From Thermoflexus hugenholtzii JAD2 (GTDB taxonomy: Bacteria > Chloroflexota > Anaerolineae > Thermoflexales > Thermoflexaceae), in contig NZ_FYEK01000003.1 of NCBI RefSeq assembly GCF_900187885.1, positions 62,001 to 126,000 on the forward strand: 64,000 bases of DNA, written 5' to 3'. Below, one piece after another: positions 1 through 7,997 of this stretch (positions within the stretch are counted from its first letter, which is position 1; each line of letters starts with the position of its first letter). Below the pieces are notes generated by a model that was not told where the DNA came from, searched no databases, and saw nothing but the letters and a program-made list of their open reading frames with translations. Position numbers and translations under genes: made by a program.

Positions 1-2
1 GG

Positions 3-1007
3 AGCGGGTCGGCGCTTTCCTATGGGATGTTGCTGCTGGGGCGGGCTGGGCTTGGGTTCGGACAGGCTGGATATGGTCCTTCCGCCCTGGCCTGGATCAG
101 CGATGTATTCCCACCGGCCTACCGCTCCCGGGCGGTTGGATTTCATGATCTGGGGGTGCTGCTGGGGGCCGCAGCGGGCTACGGGGTCGGCGGCCTCCTG
201 GGTCAAGCCCTGGGATGGCGGCTCGCCCTCTGGATCGCGGCTCTCCCGGGCTTCCCGCTCGCCGTCCTCATCGGACGGATGCGAGAGTCGGTAAAGGGTC
301 AGAGCGATCTGGAGGCTCTGCACGCGGAGACGACCCCTGCCTCCATGCCCGTTCTTCCACCCCTGGAAACGATCCGGACCTTCCTTCGGATTGCCACTCT
401 CCGCTGGACCTTCGTCACGGGCATTTTGATTTCCTTCGCAACGGGAGCTTTAGCATATTGGCTGCCGAGTTTTGCGGTTCGGGTTCACGGGCTCTCTCCT
501 GGGCACGCGGGTTTGCTGATCGGGGCGTTGACCGTCCTCACCGGTTCCCTCGGTGTGCTCTCCGGTGGTTTCCTGGCCGACCGATGGTGGAAACGAAATC
601 CAGGCGGACGGCTGCGGACGGTTGGGTTGGGCTTTGCGCTGGGCTCCCTTCCGGCCATGGGGGCGATCCTCATACCGGACTTTCGTGCTTTCGTGTGGTT
701 TTCAGCCCTGGCTCTCTATTTTTATACGTTCTACTTTCCGTGTATGGGGCCCTTGATGCATCAAGTGACGTTGCCCACCATGCGGGCTGCCGTCTTCGGC
801 TTTTATCTCTTTCTTGTGCATATTTTGGGAAGCGCGCCTGCGCCGGCTCTGGTCGGTTGGGTTTCGGATCAGATCGGAGACCTTCGGATCGGGGTGATCC
901 TGGCACCTCTCATCGCTCTGGTGGGCAGCACAGCCGCTTTCTGGGGGAGCCGATACGTTGGAGAGGATGCGCGCCGGATGCAAGAACGTCTTCGATCACT
1001 AATTTAA
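3..1007 (+). CDS. MFS transporter, 5'-truncated by the window edge
   Basis: The frame is open from base 3, so the true start lies outside the window; an ATG at 27 is only the first internal one. About 330 residues are visible. They are a chain of hydrophobic helices with a central hydrophilic loop (roughly residues 90-115 from the ATG) and a basic cytoplasmic loop, DRWWKRNPGGR, of the kind found between helices in the C-terminal half of major facilitator proteins. Inner-membrane secondary transporter. It is followed 14 bases later by iolB on the same strand, so a sugar, sugar acid or inositol-type substrate is plausible, but the substrate is inference. Confidence 0.8.
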   Translation, partial: SGSALSYGMLLLGRAGLGFGQAGYGPSALAWISDVFPPAYRSRAVGFHDLGVLLGAAAGYGVGGLLGQALGWRLALWIAALPGFPLAVLIGRMRESVKGQSDLEALHAETTPASMPVLPPLETIRTFLRIATLRWTFVTGILISFATGALAYWLPSFAVRVHGLSPGHAGLLIGALTVLTGSLGVLSGGFLADRWWKRNPGGRLRTVGLGFALGSLPAMGAILIPDFRAFVWFSALALYFYTFYFPCMGPLMHQVTLPTMRAAVFGFYLFLVHILGSAPAPALVGWVSDQIGDLRIGVILAPLIALVGSTAAFWGSRYVGEDARRMQERLRSLI

Positions 1008-1021
1008 GCGGAGACAAGGCG

Positions 1022-1831
1022 ATGGGAATGCTCCACGTTCGTGGCCCTTATCCGCTCGGCTACGCTCGGATCGCCGAGCCTGGGCTGACACCGTTACGCC
1101 ATCTCCGGATCGGGACAGTGCGCCTGAGCCCCGGATCTGAGATCCGGTTGACGTTCCCGGATTGGGAGACGGTCCTGGTCTTGCTCCGGGGAAAAGGCGA
1201 TTTAGAGTGGCCGGAGGGCTCGGTGAAGGTGGATCGTCCCGATGTCTTCCGGGAGCTCGCCACCGCCCTTTATCTTCCCTCTGGGATGTCCGTACGCCTA
1301 AAGGCGGAAGAGGAGACGGAGTGGGCAGCGATCCACGCTCTGGGCGACCCCGATCTCCCCCCTCGGCTGATTACGCCGGGGACCCTTCACCCTCGCGTCG
1401 TAGGAGGGGAAGGCTTCCGTCGTCAAATCGTAGAGATCCTGGGCCCCGATTTTCCAGCACGACATCTTTTGGTTGGAGAAACCTTAACATTTGGGGGGAA
1501 TTGGTCGAGTTATCCTCCACATAAACATGACGAGGAACGTCCGGGAGAGGAAGCAGCCCTCGAGGAAGTTTATCTTTACAAGATCCATCCCCCATCGGGC
1601 TTTGCGTTGCAATGGATTTACTCTTCACATCATAATATTGATCACTTGTTTGTTATACGTTCAGATGATATCGTGATCATTCCATGCGGATATCATCCTG
1701 TAGTGGCTCCGCCCGGCTATACCCTCTATTACTTATGGGCGATGGCGGGGGAACGTCGAGCCCTTGAGGTCTCCGTTGATCCCGCCCATCGGTGGTTGCT
1801 TGAACATTATCAGCTTTCCAGCCCCCGCTAA
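1022..1831 (+). CDS. iolB: 5-deoxy-glucuronate isomerase (IolB/KduI-like)
   Basis: 269-residue cupin-type isomerase. The family interconverts 5-deoxy-glucuronate and 2-deoxy-5-keto-gluconate in myo-inositol breakdown. The C-terminal half carries the recognisable IolB signature: SSYPPHKHD (metal-binding His residues), EEVYLYKI, and GYHPVVAPPGY followed by YYLWAMAG. I chose the ATG at 1022 because GGAG at 1010-1013 lies 8 bases upstream; the frame stays open far upstream only as a shadow of the MFS gene. A second ATG is 6 bases downstream. No other iol genes are visible, so it may serve a different deoxy-uronate. Codon use becomes more A+T-rich from about 1470 onward. Confidence 0.9.
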   Translation: MGMLHVRGPYPLGYARIAEPGLTPLRHLRIGTVRLSPGSEIRLTFPDWETVLVLLRGKGDLEWPEGSVKVDRPDVFRELATALYLPSGMSVRLKAEEETEWAAIHALGDPDLPPRLITPGTLHPRVVGGEGFRRQIVEILGPDFPARHLLVGETLTFGGNWSSYPPHKHDEERPGEEAALEEVYLYKIHPPSGFALQWIYSSHHNIDHLFVIRSDDIVIIPCGYHPVVAPPGYTLYYLWAMAGERRALEVSVDPAHRWLLEHYQLSSPR

Positions 1832-1853
1832 ACATGAGGAGGTTGGTTTGCCG

Positions 1854-3821
1854 ATGAACGTGATTCCCCAACACGACGGCTCTCTGCTGGTCAAAAACCC
1901 ACAAAATTATTGCTTGTATGATATGGGAAATCCGCATCTTTTTGTTCGTTTTGATGGCGAAGGAAATCTCGTCCATGCGTTTTTCGCCGAAGGTTTTTAT
2001 GGAGGTGCTTGGTCATTTCGTTTAATAGTAGACGGACGGCCTTTTCAATTTCGTGAAGGCCATGGGATCGGCCGGTTGTGGAAGCTCTGGGGAGAGGAAG
2101 AGGGTCTTGAAGTTCGATTGGATAGCTTTATCGGAGACTCTTCCCCATTTGTGTTTCAAAATCTGGTTTTAAGCTCTCGATCTCATCAAAAACTTGTGAA
2201 GATAAGGATTGTGATACGATTTTCGCTCCCTGTTCTCTGGCATCAGCGTGCGCAATCGGCCCTGGTCCGATGGATTCCGGCGATCCTTAGGCAACCCCAC
2301 TGGTGGTCGGAGGGATGGGCCAAGCTGTTGCTCCCCCCGGCTCCCCGGCATGTAACCCTTCATCCCGGGGGAGCGGTCCAAGCGAAAGGGATTCGACCAC
2401 TCCAATGGGTCACGGATGTCCCACCGCATGCGATGAGCGTCCGTGGAAAGGAAGCAAATATCGAATGGCAGTTTCGGCTCTCGCCGGGCGAAACACGGCG
2501 TCTGCGATGGGCGTTGGCGGCGGGGTTGGGGGAGGACCCGATCACGAGGGTGGAGAAAGCCTACGACGAAGCGATCCGGTATGCCGCCTGGCTTTCCCAG
2601 GGATATCCAGGGGGAGATCCGCTTCTGAAGTCCCTCTTCGTGGCGGGTTTAAACACTGCGATGGCGATGTTTAAGATCTTTCCGGAAGGATTTGCCGGCC
2701 TCGTCGCCGGACCGGATTATGCCTACCCGCCGCGATTGTATTTCCGAGATGGATATTGGACGGCACAGATCCTTCTGGCTTTTCGGCCGGATCTCGTGCG
2801 CCAGCATCTGCTCTCGATCGCCCGAGGGGTGCATGAAAGCGGGGAATGCCCCAGCGGCGTTTTCGCTCCCTATCTTTTGAAATTCAAAGAGGCGATGTTC
2901 GGAGGGCTCCCGGATTGGCTTCCCAAACACCTAGACGCACCGGCGTTCTTTGTCCTTTTGGTGCGGGATTATCTTCGTGCCACAGAGGATTGGGAGGTCT
3001 TAAAGGAACCCATTTCTTCGTTGCATGATGGCGTAGAACGTTCTTTATGGACCATTATTTGGTCAGCTGTAAGGTATCTAATTGCTCAAGATAGTGATGA
3101 AGATGGCTTGATTGAGAAGCCCAATGCTCCGAACGATTGGGCAGATAATGTGCGCCGGGGGATCTGGGTGACGTACGACCAGGCGCTTTACATTGCCGCT
3201 TTGCGTGCGGCCTCCGAGATCGCCCAGGCTCGAGGGGAGGTCGTCATAGCCAGCGCTTTGAAGACCAAGGCTGCGGCCGCTCACCGGGCCTTGAAGTCCG
3301 TCCTGTGGAACTCAAGTTCTGGATATTATGTGAATTACCGACGACCCGGCTATTTAGAAGATCATTTCTCGATCGATACATTGATCGTCTTGTTATATGG
3401 ACTGGCCGAGGAAGAAGATGCTCGGCGCGTTTTAGATGCCGCCCGCCGTCTCCAAACAAGATATAATCCCGATCAACCATATGGAGATTGGGGAACGATG
3501 TGTGTTTATCCTCTTTATCGAAATCAAAAAGATATTTTTGGGAAGTCCGCACACCCTTATTGTTATCACAATGGAGCGGATTGGCCGTATTGGGATGGAA
3601 TCTACGGGTGGCTGTTGCTTCAGCGGGAGGATCCGGACTGGGAGTATGTGTTGACCCGCTGGTGGACCTATAGTCTAGATAAAGGGTGGTTGACTCCCGT
3701 GGAGTATTATTCGCCCCCGTATCCTCGCGGCGGATTGCTCCAGGGATGGAGCTCCATGCCCGCTACGGCGCTGATCTGGGCAAAACATCTAACCCCACGG
3801 ATTTCTTTTTCTCATTTTTAA
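1854..3821 (+). CDS. Six-hairpin (alpha/alpha)6 glycosidase, specificity unknown
   Basis: 655 residues, start at 1854 behind AGGAGG at 1837-1842, 22 bases after iolB. The N-terminal ~220 residues look like a beta-sandwich domain; the rest has the repeated helical hairpins of glycogen-debranching / GH15 / GH63-type glycosidases. Likely active-site loops are YFRDGYW (early in the catalytic domain), NDWADN and NGADWPYWDGIYGW near the C-terminus. No signal peptide is evident, so it probably acts on imported oligosaccharides in the cytoplasm. With the MFS transporter and IolB it looks like a small uptake-and-degradation operon. I cannot assign a GH family from the sequence alone. Segments near 1860-2240 and 3000-3560 are A+T-rich compared with the middle of the gene. 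Confidence 0.7.
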   Translation: MNVIPQHDGSLLVKNPQNYCLYDMGNPHLFVRFDGEGNLVHAFFAEGFYGGAWSFRLIVDGRPFQFREGHGIGRLWKLWGEEEGLEVRLDSFIGDSSPFVFQNLVLSSRSHQKLVKIRIVIRFSLPVLWHQRAQSALVRWIPAILRQPHWWSEGWAKLLLPPAPRHVTLHPGGAVQAKGIRPLQWVTDVPPHAMSVRGKEANIEWQFRLSPGETRRLRWALAAGLGEDPITRVEKAYDEAIRYAAWLSQGYPGGDPLLKSLFVAGLNTAMAMFKIFPEGFAGLVAGPDYAYPPRLYFRDGYWTAQILLAFRPDLVRQHLLSIARGVHESGECPSGVFAPYLLKFKEAMFGGLPDWLPKHLDAPAFFVLLVRDYLRATEDWEVLKEPISSLHDGVERSLWTIIWSAVRYLIAQDSDEDGLIEKPNAPNDWADNVRRGIWVTYDQALYIAALRAASEIAQARGEVVIASALKTKAAAAHRALKSVLWNSSSGYYVNYRRPGYLEDHFSIDTLIVLLYGLAEEEDARRVLDAARRLQTRYNPDQPYGDWGTMCVYPLYRNQKDIFGKSAHPYCYHNGADWPYWDGIYGWLLLQREDPDWEYVLTRWWTYSLDKGWLTPVEYYSPPYPRGGLLQGWSSMPATALIWAKHLTPRISFSHF

Positions 3822-3916
3822 GGATATTTAGAATCTTTTTCTGTATTTTTAGGTCTTCTCATATGTGGATTTGGACAATTTGAGATTTTGCGATGCATAA
3901 CCCAATTCGCTGACAA

Positions 3917-4003
3917 ATGGCGGGGGCGCTGATCGCCGCCCTCCTGATGCGGGTGGTGTTCTTCCTGCTACAACGCCAGATCATCGAGGGCATGAAGGGA
4001 TGA
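3917..4003 (+). pseudogene. C-terminal remnant of a carbohydrate ABC transporter permease
   Basis: About 28 residues starting MAGALIAAL and ending LLQRQIIEGMKG. This is the stereotyped last helix and cytoplasmic tail of MalG-type permeases, which usually end in EG-TAGAVKG. The rest of the gene is missing: the preceding 95 bases (3822-3916) are A+T-rich and contain nothing I recognise, with an in-frame stop just before the fragment. Its TGA overlaps the ATG of the next broken gene (ATGA at 4000-4003), the usual coupling of a transporter and hydrolase operon. I infer a deletion scar of an old ABC/glycosidase operon. Confidence 0.5.
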
Positions 4004-4870
4004 GCGCGCCCCCGCTGATCACCCGCCCCCCTGTCCTGAAGGAGCCCCCGCCGTTCCTGCCCACCGGGAACCTCTGGATCTCTCTCTCGCTCGTCGATCG
4101 GCGGGATGGGAGCCTGTGACGCCTGGGCGTGCTTCACGAGTATCTCAACGGTCTCCTGCATAAGACAGAGGATGTGAGCCTCCTCCGTGAGCCGGCGATC
4201 GCGGCCCATCGGGATCCGGAGACCGGGCTGTATGAAACCTTCCTGCTCCCGACGGATGATCCCACGGATTATCCCCTGGTCATCTACGACAACGTCCTGG
4301 TCTGGGCAGCCTTCCGGGCGGCGGCGGATCTCCTCCGGGGCCGGGGAGCCGATGCGGAGGGGGTGTGCTGGGAGGCGGAGCGGCTGGCCGAGGCGATCCG
4401 CCGGCATGGGATCGTGGAGGGACCGGAAGGGCCGATGTGGGCCTGGGCGCGGGATCGCCGCGGTCGGTGGGAGCTGCGGGAGGAGCCCCCCCGGGAGCCT
4501 GCGCCTGCTGGCCTGCTATGGGTTCTGCGATCCGGAGGACCCGGTTTACCGGAACACGGTGCGCTGGCTGGCCTCGCCGGCGAACCCCTATTTCTTCCCC
4601 GGCCCTGTCGGCGGGCCGGGCTCGCCCCATTTCCCCTTCCCGGGGGTCTTCGACCTGGCCAATCGCCTGCTCACCGATCCCGACCCGGGGATCCTGGAGG
4701 TGGTGCGGCGCGCGCCCCTGGACGGGGGCCTGGCATGCGAGTCCATCGATCCGTAGACGGGTATCGTGCGCACGGGGGCGGCGATGGCCAGCCTGGCGGG
4801 CTTCCTGGCCTGGGCCCGATGGGGGCGTCTGCGAGGGCATCGCCGGTTCTTCGAGGGTCGTCTCCGCTGA
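4000..4870 (+). pseudogene. Decayed glycosidase (GH125-like C-terminus)
   Basis: Coding similarity runs through three interruptions. Frame 1 from ATG 4000 hits TGA at 4117-4119, then continues (HEYLNGLLHKTEDV, YDNVLVWAAFRAAADLL). A run of seven C at 4486-4492 shifts to frame 2 (LLACYGFCDPEDPVYRN, GPGSPHFPFPG), which hits TAG at 4754-4756 inside CESIDP-x-TG and then continues TGAAMASLAGFLAWARW to TGA 4868-4870. The segment GPGSPHFPFPG and the end TGAAMASLAGFLAW resemble GH125 exo-alpha-mannosidases; family assignment is tentative. Two stop codons, both explainable as C-to-T changes, make true decay more likely than sequencing error here. Confidence 0.65.
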
Positions 4871-4874
4871 TCAC

Positions 4875-5351
4875 TCAGGAGGCTCCCTCGTCCATTCGGC
4901 TCAGGAATTCCAGGAAGCCTTGAAGATCCGCCTCCAGCAGCGGCTCCAGGCGGAAGGCGTCCTGCCGCGCCCGGGCCACGCGCTCCGGATCCAGGTCGAA
5001 GCGATAGAGGGTGCGGAACACGTGCCGGAACCGTCGCAGCTCATCCAGGAGGCGTAAGGTTTCCTCCCGGAGCACGCGGGGGCGGATTCCCTCGATCTCC
5101 CGTCCCATCCGCTCCAGCAGCAGCGCGTGCCAGCGGGAGGGGTCCGGGATCTCGTTCTCGAAGGCCTCCGCGATCCGGCGGAAGATGTTCTCGCATGCGT
5201 TGTAGAGGTTGTGCAGGTAATAGCCGGCCACGATGGCCTCTTTGGGATCCCGGAGATCGTCAGGGGTCTCCCGAAGGGCGCTGTAAATCCGGCGGATATG
5301 GGCCCACTCCGCCTGCAGATCCGATCGAAGCACCCGAAGGCGTTCGCTCAT
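4875..5351 (-). CDS. HepT-like ribonuclease toxin (type VII TA partner)
   Basis: 158-residue all-helical protein of the HepT-like / HEPN group. Known HepT toxins are RNases held inactive by AMPylation from the MntA nucleotidyltransferase. The candidate catalytic/modification motif is R-x-F-x-H-x-x-R-x-x-Y (RRFRHVFRTLY, about residue 105), close to but not the classic R-x4-6-H-x-Y. Its start ATG (5351) lies inside the 3' part of the upstream nucleotidyltransferase gene, so the two are translationally coupled. The same motif recurs in the second pair at 53236-53772. The C-terminal residues are not needed by the domain and are variable. Confidence 0.75.
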   Translation of the reverse strand: MSERLRVLRSDLQAEWAHIRRIYSALRETPDDLRDPKEAIVAGYYLHNLYNACENIFRRIAEAFENEIPDPSRWHALLLERMGREIEGIRPRVLREETLRLLDELRRFRHVFRTLYRFDLDPERVARARQDAFRLEPLLEADLQGFLEFLSRMDEGAS

Positions 5352-5715
5352 AGATCAGCCGTCCTCGCTCCCGCACGCGATGGGAGAAGGGATCCTCGGG
5401 GTCTAGCGGGCGTACATCGAAGGCCCAGCCGGGGGCCGCGGCCTCCAGCTCCCGCCAGAAATCGAACAGCCCGTGTCCGTCGTCCCCCTCCACCCCCACG
5501 TCGATGTCCGAATCCGGGCGGAACGCCCCAGGCCGCAGAACCGAGCCGAAGAGGTAAACCCTCCGGATGCCGGGATAGCGCGGCGCAACCGCCCGGATGG
5601 CCCGCTCGGCGGCCTCCTGGGCGGCGGCCCGGCGCGCCTCGGCCTCGGCCTGCCGTCGCGCCTCCCGTTCCCGCCAGCTCTCCCGGTAGCGCTCCCAGAT
5701 CGGGTTCTCCCCCAC
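5260..5715 (-). CDS. MntA-like nucleotidyltransferase antitoxin
   Basis: About 151 residues from a GTG at 5715 that follows GGGAGG; the frame stays open to an ATG at 5793, but that upstream part reads through a leader. After a basic, Arg/Glu/Ala-rich helix the minimal nucleotidyltransferase core appears: YLFGS, then DSDIDVG, giving the G-S...D-x-D metal/NTP-binding motif, with a third acidic position at FDV. In type VII systems this enzyme transfers AMP onto a HepT tyrosine. The reading frame runs about 90 bases into the HepT gene, giving an extra ~28-residue tail of low-complexity Gly/Ser/Pro that is probably only a by-product of the overlap. Confidence 0.75.
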   Translation of the reverse strand: MGENPIWERYRESWREREARRQAEAEARRAAAQEAAERAIRAVAPRYPGIRRVYLFGSVLRPGAFRPDSDIDVGVEGDDGHGLFDFWRELEAAAPGWAFDVRPLDPEDPFSHRVRERGRLIYERTPSGASIGSAGGVGPYPPDLQRPSGDP

Positions 5716-5861
5716 GCCGGTTGTTCCTCCCGGGTTTTCCACCTTACCTTCGTTTATTGTAACACGAGCGTGAGGCCCTCCACAGGCGAACAAAAGTAGC
5801 GTGATCGCTCCGGATGCGGTATGTTGACTTCAAAACCCCGGATGTTGTGTCAGGAGGGGGG

Positions 5862-6980
5862 ATGAGGCCCGGTCCTCCGTCTGTTTCCGCTTCTGGATCG
5901 GAAGGCCGCGCGCGGCCGGGGAAGATCGTGCTGTTCGGGTCGGGGGAAATTGCTCCCAGTGGTCGTCGGGGCCACGCGGTCGCCATGGCGGATTTCGAGC
6001 CGCCGGTGAAGGTGGCGGTGCTGGAGACGCCGGCGGGCTTCGAGCTGAACTCCGCGCGGGTGGCCGGACGGGTAGCGGATTTCATCCGGGAGCGTCTCGG
6101 AGAGTTCCGTCCCCGTGTCCTGGTCCTCCCGGCTCGCAAGCGGGGGACCCCCTTCAGTCCGGATGATCCGCATCTGGTCGCCCCGCTGCTGGAGGCGGAT
6201 TACATCTTTATGGGTCCGGGGAGCCCCACGTATGCGATCCGGCAGCTGCAGGGAAGCGTCGCCTGGCGGTATCTCGTGGCCCGCCATCGACAGGGGGCGG
6301 CCCTCGGCCTGGCCAGTGCGGCGGCCATCGCGGTCAGCGCATGGGCCCTGCCGGTCTATGAGATCTACAAGGCCGGCCACGATCCGCACTGGGTGCGGGG
6401 GCTGGACCTGTTCGGGGATTTCGGGTTGCAGCTGGCCATCGTCTCCCATTGGAACAACCGGGAGGGCGGAGAGGAGGTGGACACCCGCCGCTGCTTTATG
6501 GGGCGAGAGCGTTTCGAGGCCATGCGCCGCTTCCTCCCGCCCGAGGTGGTGATCCTGGGGATCGATGAGCACACCATGGCCGTGTTCGATTTCCAGAAGG
6601 GGAGTGTAGAGGTGCTGGGACTGGGTCAGGTGACGATCCTACGCGGAAGGGAGGTCCGGGAGGTGGGAGCCGGTGACGCGTTTCCCATCGAGTGGTTGGG
6701 GGAGGTCCGCCTCCCGCCTCCGATCGAAGTGGTCCCCCCGCCAGGGGCCCCGGGCTTCCCCCGGCCGGTGCTGCCGCCGGAGGTGGCCGCGCTGATCCGG
6801 GAGCGGGAGGCTGCCCGGCGGCGTCGGGATTGGGCGACGGCGGATGCCCTGCGGGAACGCCTGCGCGCCATGGGCTATGAGGTGCAGGACACCCGGGAGG
6901 GCCCGCGCTGGCGCCCCCTCGATGATCCCACCGCGCCATGGCAACCCCTCGAGGAAACCCCATCGCATGCCTCCGGATGA
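5862..6980 (+). CDS. Peptidase S51 / cyanophycinase-like protein with CysRS-like C-terminal tail
   Basis: 372 residues from ATG 5862, chosen for the AGGAGG just upstream; an in-frame ATG at 5814 would add 16 residues. Residues ~20-260 match the class-I glutamine-amidotransferase-like S51 fold: [12 protein letters not shown], then [14 protein letters not shown], then [14 protein letters not shown] where peptidases of this family have their nucleophilic Ser (usually G-x-SAGA). After a proline-rich linker the last ~65 residues form another module: [18 protein letters not shown], then [10 protein letters not shown], which is the tail found at the C-terminus of cysteinyl-tRNA synthetases. Function unknown; the fusion is unusual. 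It is divergent from the MntA/HepT pair, and no operon partner is evident. Confidence 0.65.
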   Translation: MRPGPPSVSASGSEGRARPGKIVLFGSGEIAPSGRRGHAVAMADFEPPVKVAVLETPAGFELNSARVAGRVADFIRERLGEFRPRVLVLPARKRGTPFSPDDPHLVAPLLEADYIFMGPGSPTYAIRQLQGSVAWRYLVARHRQGAALGLASAAAIAVSAWALPVYEIYKAGHDPHWVRGLDLFGDFGLQLAIVSHWNNREGGEEVDTRRCFMGRERFEAMRRFLPPEVVILGIDEHTMAVFDFQKGSVEVLGLGQVTILRGREVREVGAGDAFPIEWLGEVRLPPPIEVVPPPGAPGFPRPVLPPEVAALIREREAARRRRDWATADALRERLRAMGYEVQDTREGPRWRPLDDPTAPWQPLEETPSHASG

Positions 6981-7074
6981 GAGCCGCGGGGAAAGCTCCC
7001 TCGGTTCCCTTCCTCCGATCCGCCCCGCTTGATGCCCCGGGGATCCTGGTCTGAGTTCTTCAGATCGATATGTG

Positions 7075-7115
7075 ATCGATTTCGATCTCAACTTGACTTT
7101 TCAATCGAAATCGAT
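7075..7115 (+). promoter_or_regulatory. Paired palindromic operator for the DeoR regulator
   Basis: ATCGATTTCGAT at 7075-7086 and its exact reverse complement ATCGAAATCGAT at 7104-7115 flank the -35 box at 7093-7098. The arms are also internally near-palindromic. The spacing (29 bases centre to centre, about 2.7 helical turns) suits a multimeric repressor covering the promoter. Likely bound by the DeoR protein encoded immediately downstream. Confidence 0.7.
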
Positions 7116-7121
7116 TATACT
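7093..7121 (+). promoter_or_regulatory. Sigma-70 promoter of the deoR-led catabolic operon
   Basis: TTGACT at 7093-7098, a 17-base spacer, and TATACT at 7116-7121. This is a near-consensus promoter. Transcription should begin about 7128, giving a very short leader before GGAGG (7129-7133) and ATG 7139. Confidence 0.8.
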
Positions 7122-7138
7122 GGGCTGCGGAGGTGGAC

Positions 7139-7951
7139 ATGTGGGCGGCCCGTCGGGAGCAGATCCTCCAGATCCTGAGCGAGCGGTCCTTTGCGACGGC
7201 TGAGGAGCTGGCCCAGCTGACGGGGGCTTCGCTGCCGACCATCCGTCGGGATCTCCAGGCCATGGCGGAGGAGGGGCTGATTGTCCGGACCCGTGGTGGG
7301 GCCTCCCTGGGGACGCCGGGCATCGGCCATGAGATCCCCTATCTGACCCGGGCTCGGGTTCAGCTGCCGGAGAAGCGGGCCATCGCCCGGGCGGCCCTGG
7401 AGTTCATCCGGGAAGGGGATGTGATCGCCTTAGATGTGGGCTCCACCACCTTCGAGCTGGCCCGGCTCCTGCGCCCCCGACGGAACCTTACGGTGTTCAC
7501 CGCTTCTGTCCCCATTGCCCAGCTCCTGGCCAACACGGAGGTTGTCGTCTTTCTCCTGGGCGGCCAGCTGCGCAAGAAGGAGCTCTCCATCGTGGGGCCC
7601 CTGGCGCTGCGGATGGCGGCCCAGTTCTATTACGACCGCTTCTTCATGGGTGTGGCCGGCCTGCATCCGGAGGCCGGTTGCACGGACTTCAGCCTGGACG
7701 ATGTGGAGGTTAAGAAGGTCTTCTTGGAGCGAGCCCGCGAGATCATCGTCCTCGCGGATCACACCAAGCTGGGGCATATCTCCTTCACCGCCATCTGTCC
7801 GGTCCAGCGGGTGCACCAAGTGATCACGGATGCGGGGGCGGACCCCCAGGTCGTCGACCGGTTGCGGGAGCTGGGCGTGGAGGTGCGGGTGGTGCCGGTC
7901 ACGGAGGATCGCGCGGCCGGCCGACGGGGTCGCATGGCCCATCGCCATTAA
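7139..7951 (+). CDS. DeoR-family transcriptional regulator
   Basis: 270 residues. The N-terminal winged helix-turn-helix is typical of DeoR (ILQILSERSFATAEELAQ, then SLPTIRRDLQAM and EGLIVRTRGGA, roughly residues 6-60). The rest is the DeoRC sugar-phosphate-sensing domain, with LDVGSTTFELARLL, VFLLGGQLRKKELSIVG and DHTKLGHISF. I chose ATG 7139 behind GGAGG; a GTG at 7133 is possible. DeoR proteins usually repress sugar-catabolic operons and are released by a phosphorylated intermediate. Being first in the operon and downstream of two palindromic sites, it is very likely autoregulated and controls all genes to 19127. Confidence 0.9.
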   Translation: MWAARREQILQILSERSFATAEELAQLTGASLPTIRRDLQAMAEEGLIVRTRGGASLGTPGIGHEIPYLTRARVQLPEKRAIARAALEFIREGDVIALDVGSTTFELARLLRPRRNLTVFTASVPIAQLLANTEVVVFLLGGQLRKKELSIVGPLALRMAAQFYYDRFFMGVAGLHPEAGCTDFSLDDVEVKKVFLERAREIIVLADHTKLGHISFTAICPVQRVHQVITDAGADPQVVDRLRELGVEVRVVPVTEDRAAGRRGRMAHRH

Positions 7952-7997
7952 GGCTTTGCAGACGGCTTTGTGGAAATCCTTGGGCAGGAGTCCCTCG

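Noticed and set aside
4117-4756. TGA/TAG as recoded (selenocysteine or suppressed) codons in the glycosidase
   Set aside because: No SECIS-like hairpin, different stop codons at unrelated positions, and a frameshift between them. Decay is simpler.
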